A stretch of DNA of 44,662 nucleotides, taken from contig WRAQ01000027.1 in NCBI GenBank assembly GCA_009780115.1, forward strand, positions 1-44,662, written 5' to 3'. Under the pieces are notes generated by a model. That model saw only the letters and a list, made by a program, of their open reading frames with translations. It did not search any database and was not told where the DNA came from. This document shows, in pieces, positions 25,146 through 34,519 of this stretch; the stretch's first letter is position 1, and each line of letters opens with the position of its first letter. Origin of the DNA: Lachnospiraceae bacterium. GTDB taxonomy: Bacteria; Bacillota; Clostridia; Lachnospirales; Lachnospiraceae. Position numbers and translations under genes: made by a program.

Positions 25146-26132
25146 TTGAAGAAAGAAGTTATTAAAGATCTTGAGAGATATAAAAAATTATACACAATGT
25201 TGACAACTGATGCTTTTGTAAGCATTACTACCCGTTGTAATGCTTCATGCAGACATTGCATTAACGGCAGTAATGTAGAACAATTTGATGCACAATATGA
25301 TGATGTGATGTCATGGCTTGAACAACTTAAAGAGTGTGGTTCACAATCAATTCATTTTGTTGGAGGCGAACCTTTTTTTATTGCTGATAAACTAATTGAT
25401 TATGTCAAAAAAACAAATGAACTCGGCATGAACGCAGGAGTAGTAACAAATGCCTTTTGGGCGAAAGACAAAGATAAAGCGATTGAATTATTGGAAAAGA
25501 TGCCAGGATTGCATAACGTAGTAATAAGTACTGATAAGTATCATCTGGAATATATAGATGCTCAAACAGTAAAAAATGCAATCGATGCATGTTTTGAAAC
25601 AGGGAAATTTCCCAACATCAATATGATTTATGTAGAAAAAGAAGAAATAATAGAAATCAATGATATTTACAAAGAATACTTGAATAAAATATTTATCCAG
25701 CCGATAAAGGCAATGCCTTTTGAACATAGTGATTCAGAAAAATTAATAAAAGTAAAGCCTTTCAAAAAACCGAGAATAGTACCAAGGTACTGCCATATTG
25801 GAAATATTGTTATTGGTATTGAAGGAAGAGTAGATGCCTGCTGTCAATCCAGTAGATCAGATGATTCAAAATATCTTAATTACGGTAATATGAATGAAAT
25901 GCACTTAAAAAAGCTGATGCAAAATTTTCGTAATAAGGATGTGGCTTCATTCATTAGCCGTTATGGACCGCGAGGAGTAGTAGAGAAATTTGCGCAAACA
26001 GAGTTGATTGACGATTTAATAAATAAAGAGTTTACAGGTGGCTGCGAGGTTTGTTGTGATTTGCTAAATAATCCGAAACTTTTAGAAAGGTTTAAAAACC
26101 AAATAAATGAAGAATATTTAGAGGCAAAATAA
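25146..26132 (+). CDS. Radical SAM protein, subfamily B copy 1
   Basis: TTG start with GGAG seven bases upstream. CNASCRHC (C31, C35, C38), then VGGEPF, VTNAFWA and the unusual ISTDKYHLEY segment. The C-terminus has SPASM-like Cys: RYCHIGN, GRVDACCQ and GCEVCCDLLNN. Its closest relative in the window is the product of 37485, which shares GGEPF, VTNGYWA, SSDKYHLEF, YGPxG and GCE(V/L)C. It is 45 bases after the precursor gene and overlaps the next radical SAM gene by one base, so it is a prime candidate for a precursor-modifying enzyme. The reaction is unknown. Confidence 0.9.
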   Translation: MKKEVIKDLERYKKLYTMLTTDAFVSITTRCNASCRHCINGSNVEQFDAQYDDVMSWLEQLKECGSQSIHFVGGEPFFIADKLIDYVKKTNELGMNAGVVTNAFWAKDKDKAIELLEKMPGLHNVVISTDKYHLEYIDAQTVKNAIDACFETGKFPNINMIYVEKEEIIEINDIYKEYLNKIFIQPIKAMPFEHSDSEKLIKVKPFKKPRIVPRYCHIGNIVIGIEGRVDACCQSSRSDDSKYLNYGNMNEMHLKKLMQNFRNKDVASFISRYGPRGVVEKFAQTELIDDLINKEFTGGCEVCCDLLNNPKLLERFKNQINEEYLEAK

Positions 26133-27037
26133 TGGAATATGGTGACAGTTTAAAAGAAAAATTTTTAGCGCCTATATTAAGTTATGTCCCATTTGCCCCC
26201 CGTGTCGTTTCCCTTGAGGTTACAACAAGATGTCAGTTGGATTGTATTTATTGTACAAAAGATAAAAATCAATTAAGTGACCTTGACATAAATAAAACAG
26301 AAGCTTCGGCTAACAATTTAGAAAATATTGAACATATCATTATTTGTGGTATTGGGGAATCATTCTGTTATCCAAAAATATATGAATTAATATGGAAATT
26401 ATCAAGATTTAAAATTTGGATTATCACAAATGGCGGGGTTCCAATCGATTTTAAGAAATTAAATAAGGAAAAAAATGTAAAATCAATTATCTTTTCTATT
26501 GATACCGCTTCGGAAGAAGATATGAATTTAATATGTAGAAATTATAATTTTAACATATTAAGTAAGAATTTAAGTGAACTTATAAAACATCCAGACATTG
26601 TTGGCAGCATCAATAGTACAATCAATCATATTAATTTATTCAAACTGGAAAATTTAATATCGTTTTCTAGAAAAAATAATTTACAGGCAATTAACTTTAG
26701 TTTGCCAATAGGTGAGATAGATTTTATTAAAAGTAATAGTGTAATAATCAGGCAGCAAATGAAAAACGTTGTAAAAAAATCACTACCAATGGGTGTTATT
26801 ATTAGCAATTTTTATAGGGTTAATTGTAATACTAAAAAAAGTATTGTCCCTAATATAAGAATAAACGGCGATATCTTTCCATGTTGCAATGGACTTTATA
26901 AAGGTGTCAAGATCGGAAATATATATCATGATAATTTAGGTAAAGTATGGAATGAAAAAGCTATACCAGTATTGTCAGAGAAACAACTTTGCAATGATTG
27001 TACGTTGATAGATAATTTGATTACAGTGATAAATTAG
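26132..27037 (+). CDS. Radical SAM protein with SPASM-like tail, subfamily A copy 2
   Basis: CQLDCIYC (C34, C38, C41) holds the catalytic cluster. ICGIGESFCYPKIYEL, ITNGGVPIDF, FSIDTASEEDM and FSLPIGEIDF align directly with the products of 22740 and 32065. The tail has NCNTKKSIVPNIRINGDIFPCCNG and LCNDC, a reduced SPASM. It overlaps the upstream gene by one base and is followed by subfamily C copy 1. Gene duplication within the cluster is the simplest origin of the three A copies. Each may act at a different residue of the precursor. Confidence 0.9.
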   Translation: MEYGDSLKEKFLAPILSYVPFAPRVVSLEVTTRCQLDCIYCTKDKNQLSDLDINKTEASANNLENIEHIIICGIGESFCYPKIYELIWKLSRFKIWIITNGGVPIDFKKLNKEKNVKSIIFSIDTASEEDMNLICRNYNFNILSKNLSELIKHPDIVGSINSTINHINLFKLENLISFSRKNNLQAINFSLPIGEIDFIKSNSVIIRQQMKNVVKKSLPMGVIISNFYRVNCNTKKSIVPNIRINGDIFPCCNGLYKGVKIGNIYHDNLGKVWNEKAIPVLSEKQLCNDCTLIDNLITVIN

Positions 27038-27057
27038 AAGTTTATTTGGAGGGCGAT

Positions 27058-27963
27058 GTGAAAGCGATTAGCGTACATTTAACCGATCAATGCAATAATT
27101 CATGTATATTCTGTGTTGTAGGCTCTCATAAAGAGAAAAAAGAAAGTGTTAATAAACGGTTATTGACTAAATTTCTTGAAGAAAATGCAAACAAAGGATA
27201 TGAAAACGTAAATATTCACGGTGGAGAAGCAACAATATTAGATGATTTCGAAGAGATATTGAGCTTAATCCAAGAAATGAATTACAAAGAAATTAGTTTG
27301 CAAACAAATGCTAGAAAATTGGCAAACATTGAATATGCAGAAAGATTATGTCTTAAAGGTATAAAATTATTTGTTGTTTCAATACATGGTAAAAATGCAA
27401 TGCAGCACGATAATATCACCCAAACGACAGGAAGTTTTGATGAGGCAGTTCAAGGAATAAGAAATGTCAAATCACTTGGTGCAAAAGTTAGAACAAATAC
27501 GGTAGTTTGTAAAGATAATATGAAGAATTTGGGCAACATAACTGAAATGTTAATCAATGAAAACATAGATCACATTAATATTTCTGGTATTCACCCGGTA
27601 GGTAAAGCTTATAAAAATTTTGCCCGTGTAACACCTAAGTACATAGATAGTATGAGATATATATTTATGGCAGTTGATTTATGTATAAAAAAAAATCAAG
27701 TAATAACTTTGGAAGGATTTCCGACTTGTATGGTAAGAGACTATGAAGATTATCAAATTAAATGGGATGATTTTCATTTCAAACTTTTATATCATAACTT
27801 TTTGATCAATGATTATTCGGAATTTATGGAAACAAAAACAAAAGAACGCGGGCAAGTTTGTTTAAGTTGCAAAGATACTAAGTGTGGCGGGGTTTATAAA
27901 GAATATCTTGAATTTTATGGCTGGGATGAGTTTATTAATGCCAATGAGTATAACTTATTATGA
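27058..27963 (+). CDS. Radical SAM protein, subfamily C copy 1
   Basis: CNNSCIFC (C12, C16, C19) at the very N-terminus, then HGGEATILDDF, LQTNAR and VSIHGKNAMQHDNIT. This arrangement of GGEx(T)-x-TNA-x-SIHG is like that of heme-pathway and other single-domain radical SAM enzymes. The C-terminus has GFPTCMV and CLSCKDTKCGG, suggesting a second cluster site. The product of 36562 is a close paralogue (ISIHGADAEMQDDIS, RTNTV, HINLSG, CMKC, CGGV, DLYGW). I chose GTG 27058 because GGAGGG lies just before it; TTG 27046 would place that site inside the gene. It overlaps the next gene by 4 bases. Confidence 0.88.
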   Translation: MKAISVHLTDQCNNSCIFCVVGSHKEKKESVNKRLLTKFLEENANKGYENVNIHGGEATILDDFEEILSLIQEMNYKEISLQTNARKLANIEYAERLCLKGIKLFVVSIHGKNAMQHDNITQTTGSFDEAVQGIRNVKSLGAKVRTNTVVCKDNMKNLGNITEMLINENIDHINISGIHPVGKAYKNFARVTPKYIDSMRYIFMAVDLCIKKNQVITLEGFPTCMVRDYEDYQIKWDDFHFKLLYHNFLINDYSEFMETKTKERGQVCLSCKDTKCGGVYKEYLEFYGWDEFINANEYNLL

Positions 27964-29195
27964 CAATTTTATTTATTGTGACAAGCTTTTGGGCATATGG
28001 AGAGTTGGTTATTGCTTGTGAGTTTGCAAAAAGATTGCATCACAGCACATATAATATATTATTTTTAATACCTCCGTCCCATGAAAAATTGGTTAAAAAT
28101 TTTAAATTTTCTTATATAACACTAGTTCCTAGGCAAGCAAAAATAAATAAAATTATTTTAAAAGATATCGAACATCGATTAAAGCCTCAAATTATTATCC
28201 TTGCTGACTTTTTGAATTACCATTTTTGTACAGAACATTATGGTTTGATGGCTGATGATCTAGAAATATTCACTGGGAAAATCGGAACTTTTGATAATTT
28301 TGATTGGCAACTCACGAGAGAATATGTAGATACCTATGGCTTTAAAGCTTGGAAATTTGCGGATGTTGATGTCAGCAAATATAGCTTTAGGCTATGTCCC
28401 TGCCCGATATTGGCTCCTCGAAAATCAAATAATAATATTTATTATCAATTGATAACGAATAAATTACCTTATGATATGATTCAAACGAATTATTGGAAAA
28501 ATAAGCTTGGATTACCTAATGATAAAAAAATGATTCTGTTCACCCATGCTACCTGGCAGGAAACATATAAAGCATACCCACATGTAACTGCGTTTATAGA
28601 AGCAAATGGAAAGGCTTTTGAGTTTATAATCAAAGAATTAGCAAAAAAATATTGCATTATATGTGTTGGTGCTACTGGAAAATATTCGAATATGGAAAAC
28701 CCTAACATATATTTTTATAAGCAATTATCACCTACTTTGTTTGACAGGTACCTATTAGCAACAGATTTACTTATCGCACGAAATATAACTTCTACATCAT
28801 TAGCTAAAGCAGTAGTATCGGGGATTCCGGCCATAAATTTTATAAATTCTATTTCATTCAATAAAAACAAAATGTTCGATAAAAATAATTTATCGTTCGA
28901 ACCGATTAAAATGGTTTCTGATTTGTTAGAATCACTTGACAGGTGTTATCCTTACCGAATGTTTCCGGTAGGATGGCATAAATTTTTAAGCCCGTTATTA
29001 AAGTCTAATCCTTATAATGATATTATTATTAACTTAGAGCAGTTCGATATTATTGGTTCACTTACTAAAATTAATTATATATTATCTGATGATCATAATA
29101 AATTAAATGATAAAGTAGCATTTTACAATAATAGCTTAAATTTGTTACCTAAAGCAAATGAAATCATAGAATCGCTAATGAAAAGAAAGCTTTAA
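27960..29195 (+). CDS. GT-B-like glycosyltransferase (DUF6365-like), copy 1
   Basis: 411 residues, two Rossmann-like halves. The N-terminus (ILFIVTSFWAYGELVIACEFAKRL) resembles the acceptor half of GT-B enzymes. The later segment DLLIARNITSTSLAKAVVSGIPAINF resembles the donor-sugar loop of MurG- and UGT-like enzymes. PYRMFPVGWHKFLSPLLKSNPY is shared almost intact with the second copy at 29885. From memory this matches DUF6365, whose members are not characterised as far as I know. Inference: a sugar is transferred to the modified peptide or to a small molecule. The two GT-like genes are separated only by a TPR-like gene. Confidence 0.65.
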   Translation: MTILFIVTSFWAYGELVIACEFAKRLHHSTYNILFLIPPSHEKLVKNFKFSYITLVPRQAKINKIILKDIEHRLKPQIIILADFLNYHFCTEHYGLMADDLEIFTGKIGTFDNFDWQLTREYVDTYGFKAWKFADVDVSKYSFRLCPCPILAPRKSNNNIYYQLITNKLPYDMIQTNYWKNKLGLPNDKKMILFTHATWQETYKAYPHVTAFIEANGKAFEFIIKELAKKYCIICVGATGKYSNMENPNIYFYKQLSPTLFDRYLLATDLLIARNITSTSLAKAVVSGIPAINFINSISFNKNKMFDKNNLSFEPIKMVSDLLESLDRCYPYRMFPVGWHKFLSPLLKSNPYNDIIINLEQFDIIGSLTKINYILSDDHNKLNDKVAFYNNSLNLLPKANEIIESLMKRKL

Positions 29196-29228
29196 TCAAT
29201 TAACAAATAAGAACGGGCGGTGAAGAAT

Positions 29229-29864
29229 TTGAAATATATCGATTTAAATGATGAAAAAATGGTAACGACGATAAACTTAACAATTAATATACCATTAAAT
29301 AAAACAAAATTAGCGGATGAATTTAAAAAACATTATGAGAGTAATCCTAAGAATATTGAAGCTATATTTTCATATGGATTTTTTAATTTCCTGTTAGAAG
29401 CAAATAAAAAAGATGCTAATATTAATGCCGAGAGAATTAAGATTGCATTAAATTGCTATAATGAAGCAATAAGTATTCAGCCAAATTATTGGATGATTTA
29501 TATGTTTAAGGGATTTCTATTACGGGAATTACCTGAAATAATGCAGGATTCTGCCGGTTTTTTACAAACCATGGAAAAAATGTTCATATTACAAGGTTCC
29601 TCTAAAACTAATTTCAATTATTTTTTAGTACCATATATAATGACTGCTGATTATTATTTAACGATTAATGATAAACTAAGTGCAAATAAATATATTGAAA
29701 AAGCCTTGAAATTAAATAATATTGAAAAAGTTCAATTTAAATGCTTGAATGAATATTTTAAAGCTGTAATAGTAAGTTTTAAGAAAAGATTACTTCACTC
29801 ACAAGATATGTGTATGGCAAATATAATTATGGACTTTTATGAAAAATTTATTAATTTCGTATAA
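29229..29864 (+). CDS. TPR-like helical protein, copy 1
   Basis: A helical protein with two repeat-like segments (ALNCYNEAISIQPNYWMIYMFKGFLL and ANKYIEKALKLNNIEKVQFKCLNEY), typical of tetratricopeptide folds that bind peptides or proteins. It is related to the product of 34507, with which it shares the A-x-x-I-x-x-x-(Y/H)-W-x-x-(Y/L) pattern. The start is uncertain: TTG 29229 has GGTGA just upstream; GTG 29220 adds three residues. It lies between the two glycosyltransferase-like genes. A scaffold that presents the precursor to enzymes is a reasonable guess, not shown by sequence. Confidence 0.6.
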   Translation: MKYIDLNDEKMVTTINLTINIPLNKTKLADEFKKHYESNPKNIEAIFSYGFFNFLLEANKKDANINAERIKIALNCYNEAISIQPNYWMIYMFKGFLLRELPEIMQDSAGFLQTMEKMFILQGSSKTNFNYFLVPYIMTADYYLTINDKLSANKYIEKALKLNNIEKVQFKCLNEYFKAVIVSFKKRLLHSQDMCMANIIMDFYEKFINFV

Positions 29865-29884
29865 TATTTTTAGGAAGAAAACTT

Positions 29885-31147
29885 ATGACAAAACTACTAT
29901 TCATAACTTTAGGCCATCTTTCAGCAGGTGAATTTACAATTGCTTTTGAATTCTGTAAATATTTACCAATAAATGAGTTTGATATTTGTTTTTTAACGTC
30001 AAAAAAAGGGCTTGCTTATCTTAAAGATAACAATATAAAACATGTTTGCATGGAAAAATCAAATGAATATTTGGATGCAAATAATAAATATCAAAATATC
30101 ACTTTATTTGATGATTTAATGAAAGAATTTCGCCCGGATTTTATAATTGCATCTGATATATATACTTTATGGTATTCAAATTCATGGACTGGGCTTGACT
30201 TGGAATTAATGAAAAAATATGGTGTCAAAATTGGTAGCTTTGATAGTTATGAGTTTGCCTCAACTGATTTCAATCAGGATTACTATGGTGGTTTTAAATC
30301 TATCCTACCTGATTTTATTGATAAATGCGATTTTGTAATACGGTACTGTCCTTTAAATAAGATCAAAAAGTCAGAAGCAAAAATTAAATATACATACTTT
30401 TTCAAAGAAAAAATAATACTTAGTAAAAAACAAAGAATAACGTTTGAGCGAAAATTCAAGCCTAACGATGAAAAAGTAGTTTTTATGACCAATTCAAATT
30501 GGGAAAACCTTAATGTGAATCGATTGCCCGCTTTAGCTGCACTGATAGAATGGGTTCCTAAAATCATTATTAATTATCTTACCCAGTTAAATAAAAAAAT
30601 AGTAATTATTCATATTGGTAATGTAAGTTTTGAGTCGATTATTGGAAATGATAATATAACCTATTATCATTATCCCTATATAGAGGCTGAAAAATTTGAT
30701 GAATATTTATCATGTTCTGATTTATTTCTTACTACTAACATCATTTCCTCTACATTAGTAAAATCAATCTATGCGAATGTTCCGGCTGTTGTATTGCAAA
30801 ACGATAAAATAATTAATTTTTCAAATTTTACAAGCCGATTAAATAAAATGTCAGGATGGTATCGTGATATGACAAATGATATAAAAATAGCTTATCCATA
30901 TCGCTTATTTCCATTTGGATGGTATAGCTTTTTAAAACCGTTATTAGAAAATAATGATTATTTAGAAACATTTATCCAAAGTTGTTTATTTCATAGTTCT
31001 AGAACAATCAATATATTAAATAAATATTTATTCGACCAAACTGCTCGTGAAGAATTGATTCAAAAGCAAAATTCATACATAAACAAGTTAAGTAAACTTG
31101 ATTCGCCAAAGGAAGTGATTAATTCATTAAAAAATGGTGGAGGTTAA
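29885..31147 (+). CDS. GT-B-like glycosyltransferase (DUF6365-like), copy 2
   Basis: 420 residues, a paralogue of the product of 27960: LLFITLGHLSAGEFTIAFEFCKYL at the N-terminus, DLFLTTNIISSTLVKSIYANVPAVVL at the donor-site position, and YPYRLFPFGWYSFLKPLLENNDY near the C-terminus. Overall identity looks low outside these blocks, so the two copies are old duplicates and may use different donors or acceptors. No signal peptide or membrane helix. AGGAAGAAAACTT precedes ATG 29885. The gene ends one base before the start of the unknown gene at 31149, so translation is tightly coupled. Confidence 0.65.
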   Translation: MTKLLFITLGHLSAGEFTIAFEFCKYLPINEFDICFLTSKKGLAYLKDNNIKHVCMEKSNEYLDANNKYQNITLFDDLMKEFRPDFIIASDIYTLWYSNSWTGLDLELMKKYGVKIGSFDSYEFASTDFNQDYYGGFKSILPDFIDKCDFVIRYCPLNKIKKSEAKIKYTYFFKEKIILSKKQRITFERKFKPNDEKVVFMTNSNWENLNVNRLPALAALIEWVPKIIINYLTQLNKKIVIIHIGNVSFESIIGNDNITYYHYPYIEAEKFDEYLSCSDLFLTTNIISSTLVKSIYANVPAVVLQNDKIINFSNFTSRLNKMSGWYRDMTNDIKIAYPYRLFPFGWYSFLKPLLENNDYLETFIQSCLFHSSRTINILNKYLFDQTAREELIQKQNSYINKLSKLDSPKEVINSLKNGGG

Positions 31148-31148
31148 A

Positions 31149-32072
31149 ATGGAATATCAATGTAAAAATATATTATTGCCTGACTATCAAACAATAATCC
31201 CGGATTTCAATATAAACGGTATCCAAAAATTTAAAATTTCGATGGAAAATTTGCATCTAAATTCTCGGGGAAGAATTTATAAAGTCCAAAAACTTGACTC
31301 ATCATATGTCAGAACAGTAGAAGCAAAATTAGATGATGTGCTAATTTTTACAGATTATAAATGGGAAGATATCACCTTTAAATCAAAAGTACCTAAGACA
31401 TCTACAAATAGTATTAAATGGACCTTTGCAAAAGATAAAGGATTTAAATCGCACATATTATTATCTTATAATAAAAATGATATTGATACACCGAATAAAC
31501 AGCATCTTAAGGATGAATATTTTCAAAGATGCTTTAACTCAATAGCTGATAATTATAGTGATTTTCCAGCAATGCCTTCCAGTTATTTAGTAATTATGCA
31601 AACCCTGGACATTGTAACATTTGAAACATATTTATCTTATGTTTATATGAAAATCGGCCAAACATGGAAACTGAATGAAACATCTGTTATAAAACCTTCA
31701 ATAAAAGAAGCTGAAGGCTGTAATATAGATTTTGGAATGTATTCGAATCAATCATTTTTCAAAGGAAACAAACTTAAATTGAAATTTATGGGATATGGCA
31801 AAACCAAAGATGAAAAATGTGCGATTTTTGATTACCATTGCGATAATTCTATAGTAAATATGCAGGATAAAATTAATTCAAACATAAAACGTGAAGGTAC
31901 TTCTTATTATCATGGACAATTGTGGATCAATTTAAAAACAAATGATTTAGAAAGAGGGACAATGTTTGAAAGTTATTATGCTATACAGGAAGGAAAGATA
32001 GATACGAAGATTAACATTAGGAGAAAAGTGATTTGTGAAACGGTTAAGGAGTTTGATATCAATAATGGATAA
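31149..32072 (+). CDS. Unknown protein, possibly beta-rich
   Basis: 307 residues from ATG 31149, with GGTGGAGG eight bases upstream; an earlier start at 31134 is less likely since it would put that site inside the gene. I do not recognise a family. The protein is rich in charged and aromatic residues (KFKISMENLHLNSRGRIYKV, FAMPSS-like DFPAMPSSYLVIMQTLDIVTF, YHGQLWINLKTNDLERGTMFESYYAIQEG) and in alternating hydrophobic patterns, suggesting beta structure. The phrase GTMFESYYAIQEG-x-I-x-T-x-INIRR near the end looks like a sheet edge. No Cys motif, P-loop or signal peptide. By position it is a pathway protein; function is open. Confidence 0.6.
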   Translation: MEYQCKNILLPDYQTIIPDFNINGIQKFKISMENLHLNSRGRIYKVQKLDSSYVRTVEAKLDDVLIFTDYKWEDITFKSKVPKTSTNSIKWTFAKDKGFKSHILLSYNKNDIDTPNKQHLKDEYFQRCFNSIADNYSDFPAMPSSYLVIMQTLDIVTFETYLSYVYMKIGQTWKLNETSVIKPSIKEAEGCNIDFGMYSNQSFFKGNKLKLKFMGYGKTKDEKCAIFDYHCDNSIVNMQDKINSNIKREGTSYYHGQLWINLKTNDLERGTMFESYYAIQEGKIDTKINIRRKVICETVKEFDINNG

Positions 32073-32988
32073 AGATTTTTATAGCAATCAACCCCAATTG
32101 GCATTTGTTGAAATAACAACTAAATGCAATTTAAATTGTACATATTGTACAGCAAGAAAACTGATCAGAAATCCAAAAGATTTAGAATTGGAAAAAATAA
32201 AAGAACTTAAAGAAAAGGTTATGTTATTTGATTATATTGTTTTCTGTGGTTTGGGAGAACCCTTTGCACATAAAAATATTTATGAAGTCATCGATTATTT
32301 TTATGATAAAAAGCTAATTATTGTAACGAATGGTTCAATACTAATTGATTTTGAAAGACTTACAAAACATAAAAATGTCGAAACAATAACGTTTTCTGTT
32401 GATGGTGCAAAAGAAGAAGATATGAAAAATATTTGCACTAAATATGACTTTAATATACTGTTGCAGAATCTTGAAGAAGCCAAAAGAAATAAAATAACAT
32501 GTGCTTTTAATTCTACAATCACAGAAAAAACATATAATAATATAGTAGATATTATAGAAATGATATCGAAATATGAAATCGAAATTTTTAAATTAGGCCT
32601 TCCGATAGGAAAAGTAAAGTGGGCACAAGAGCATATTGCAGAAATAGTTGAAATATCATCAATTATAGAAAAAGCCATGTTTGATTTGGGAAAACAATAT
32701 GAAAGTCCATTTTGCATTAAATGTACGCATGACAATGCGCCTATTGCAGTTATAATTATGAACGGAAATTGCTACCCTTGTTGCGATTATTTTTGTGGGC
32801 GGCCATTGGTAGGTAATATTTATCAGCAAACATTTGAAGAAATGTGGATAAAGCACTCATATTTAAAGTTCAGGAAAGGAGAATATTGTGAGAATTGTAA
32901 AAATTTTATTTTTTTAGAACGATACAGGAAGTTATTAATGAAAATTGAAACAGAAAAATCTATATCAGTTTACAAGGAGAAGCAATGA
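32065..32988 (+). CDS. Radical SAM protein with SPASM-like tail, subfamily A copy 3
   Basis: CNLNCTYC (C21, C25, C28), FCGLGEPFAHKNIYEV, IVTNGSILIDF, FSVDGAKEEDM and LGLPIGKVKW align with the products of 22740 and 26132. The C-terminus has more Cys than the other A copies: FCIKCTHDNAPI, NGNCYPCCDYFCGR and YCENCKNF. This suggests a fuller SPASM domain with one or two extra 4Fe-4S clusters. ATG 32065 is chosen; GTG 32035 lies inside the previous gene and cannot be excluded. It overlaps the ABC ATPase gene by 4 bases. Confidence 0.88.
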   Translation: MDKDFYSNQPQLAFVEITTKCNLNCTYCTARKLIRNPKDLELEKIKELKEKVMLFDYIVFCGLGEPFAHKNIYEVIDYFYDKKLIIVTNGSILIDFERLTKHKNVETITFSVDGAKEEDMKNICTKYDFNILLQNLEEAKRNKITCAFNSTITEKTYNNIVDIIEMISKYEIEIFKLGLPIGKVKWAQEHIAEIVEISSIIEKAMFDLGKQYESPFCIKCTHDNAPIAVIIMNGNCYPCCDYFCGRPLVGNIYQQTFEEMWIKHSYLKFRKGEYCENCKNFIFLERYRKLLMKIETEKSISVYKEKQ

Positions 32989-33833
32989 TTGAAATTAATG
33001 AAGTAACAAAAATGTATAATACTAAAATGGCTGTGAATAATGTTTCATTTAATATCAATGATGAAGATATTTTTGGATTTCTTGGGCCTAATGGTGCAGG
33101 GAAAACAACAACTATTAAAATGATAGTAGGATTGCTTAAGCCTACTTCAGGAGATATTTGGGTTAATCAAAATCATACGATTAAAGATAATAAAAAGATA
33201 TACTACGATATCGGTATTGTTTTTGAGCTTCCTAACCTTTATATGAAAGCAACAGTAGAAAAAAATTTACAGATGTTTTCAAAAATATATAATCTGTTAC
33301 CTTCTCGTGTAAATGAGGTAATGGAAGATTTACAATTACTTGAAAATAAAGATATTAAAGTTGAAAAGTTATCAAGAGGTTGGAAACAAAGGGTATTGAT
33401 TGCAAGAGCTCTTCTGCATAAACCCAAAATACTAATTCTAGATGAACCAACATCCGGGCTTGATCCTAATACAACAACTTTAATACATAATTATTTAAGA
33501 AGAATTAATAAAAAAGGGACAACCATTATCGTTACTACACATGATATGAATGAAGCTGATGATATATGTAACAGAATTGGAATAATAAATAATGGTGAGA
33601 TTGCAGCGATAGGCTCATCGGACGAGCTAAAATCAATTTATCAAAAAAATGAGGTAATCATTGAATATATGGAAAATGATACTGTAATTAAGAATAATTT
33701 AAATATTGACAATGCTGATGAAAGAAATCAAATTTCCAAATTAAATGACGAAAAGCGATTAGTTAGTATGAACAAACATAAAGTCACGTTAGCGGATGTC
33801 TTTTTTGCGATGACAGGAGGTGAATTAAGTTGA
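32985..33833 (+). CDS. ABC transporter ATP-binding protein, exporter type
   Basis: Walker A GPNGAGKTTTIK (near 35), signature LSRGWKQRV (an atypical LSRGW in place of LSGGQ), Walker B ILILDEPTSGLDP, and the switch His in TTHDMNEADD. The C-terminal extension (VIIEYMENDTVIKNN) is like that of NatA- and BcrA-type exporter ATPases. It pairs with the ABC-2 permease encoded next (stop and start overlap). Likely role: export of the product and self-protection. ATGA overlap links it to the preceding radical SAM gene. Confidence 0.92.
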   Translation: MIEINEVTKMYNTKMAVNNVSFNINDEDIFGFLGPNGAGKTTTIKMIVGLLKPTSGDIWVNQNHTIKDNKKIYYDIGIVFELPNLYMKATVEKNLQMFSKIYNLLPSRVNEVMEDLQLLENKDIKVEKLSRGWKQRVLIARALLHKPKILILDEPTSGLDPNTTTLIHNYLRRINKKGTTIIVTTHDMNEADDICNRIGIINNGEIAAIGSSDELKSIYQKNEVIIEYMENDTVIKNNLNIDNADERNQISKLNDEKRLVSMNKHKVTLADVFFAMTGGELS

Positions 33834-34519
33834 AAAATTCAATTACAATTATAAAAAATGAATTAAGTTCTCATATGAGTAATCCAGCTATTATGGGAAT
33901 TATTATTTTACCGATGATCATGTCAGTATTTGTTATGAATGCAATGGAAATTGCTGAACAAGATTTTTTACTTGCAGCATGGTTGTTATTTGCACAAGCT
34001 ATGGTTGGGATAATGATAACCGGCCCCAATATAATTGAGGAAAGAGAATCGAAAACTATTGATGCCCTTTTATGTTCACCGCTTAGTTTTGGTCAAATCG
34101 TTTTTTCAAAGTGTTTTGCAGTGCTGATTCTTTCAGTGATTTCTCAGCTTGGTGTTTATTTTATGAACAGAGGAGTAACTTCTGATATTTTCATTTTATT
34201 TATACCAATCACTATAGGCGGAGCACTTTTAATTTTAATTGGCGCAATAATAGGACTTAAAGTAAAATCGTCGCAAAATGGTTCGGCTGTATCATCTATT
34301 ACAATGATATCACTTTTTTTAGTTGTTACTGTATATCAGTTATTACCTGAATGGGTGGTTCGTGTGATGGTAGCAGTCCCGAGTGTTAGCATAACAGAAG
34401 TGGCTGACATGGTCATGACACAAAAACCGATTGCTGTATTGCAGTCTGGAATCGTAATCGCCTGGCTTTTTGTATGTATTATTTATATTAAATACATAGA
34501 AAAACAATGGACGAAATAA
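33830..34519 (+). CDS. ABC-2 type permease
   Basis: 229 residues with six predicted membrane helices (about 20-40, 47-66, 92-112, 118-142, 150-170, 203-222) and the family-typical short loop EERESKTIDALLCSPLSFGQIVFSK between helices 2 and 3. The start is TTG with AGGAGG nine bases upstream. Together with the ATPase it forms a two-gene exporter, lacking a peptidase domain, so leader removal must come from elsewhere. The end overlaps the TPR-like gene by 13 bases. Confidence 0.88.
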   Translation: MKNSITIIKNELSSHMSNPAIMGIIILPMIMSVFVMNAMEIAEQDFLLAAWLLFAQAMVGIMITGPNIIEERESKTIDALLCSPLSFGQIVFSKCFAVLILSVISQLGVYFMNRGVTSDIFILFIPITIGGALLILIGAIIGLKVKSSQNGSAVSSITMISLFLVVTVYQLLPEWVVRVMVAVPSVSITEVADMVMTQKPIAVLQSGIVIAWLFVCIIYIKYIEKQWTK

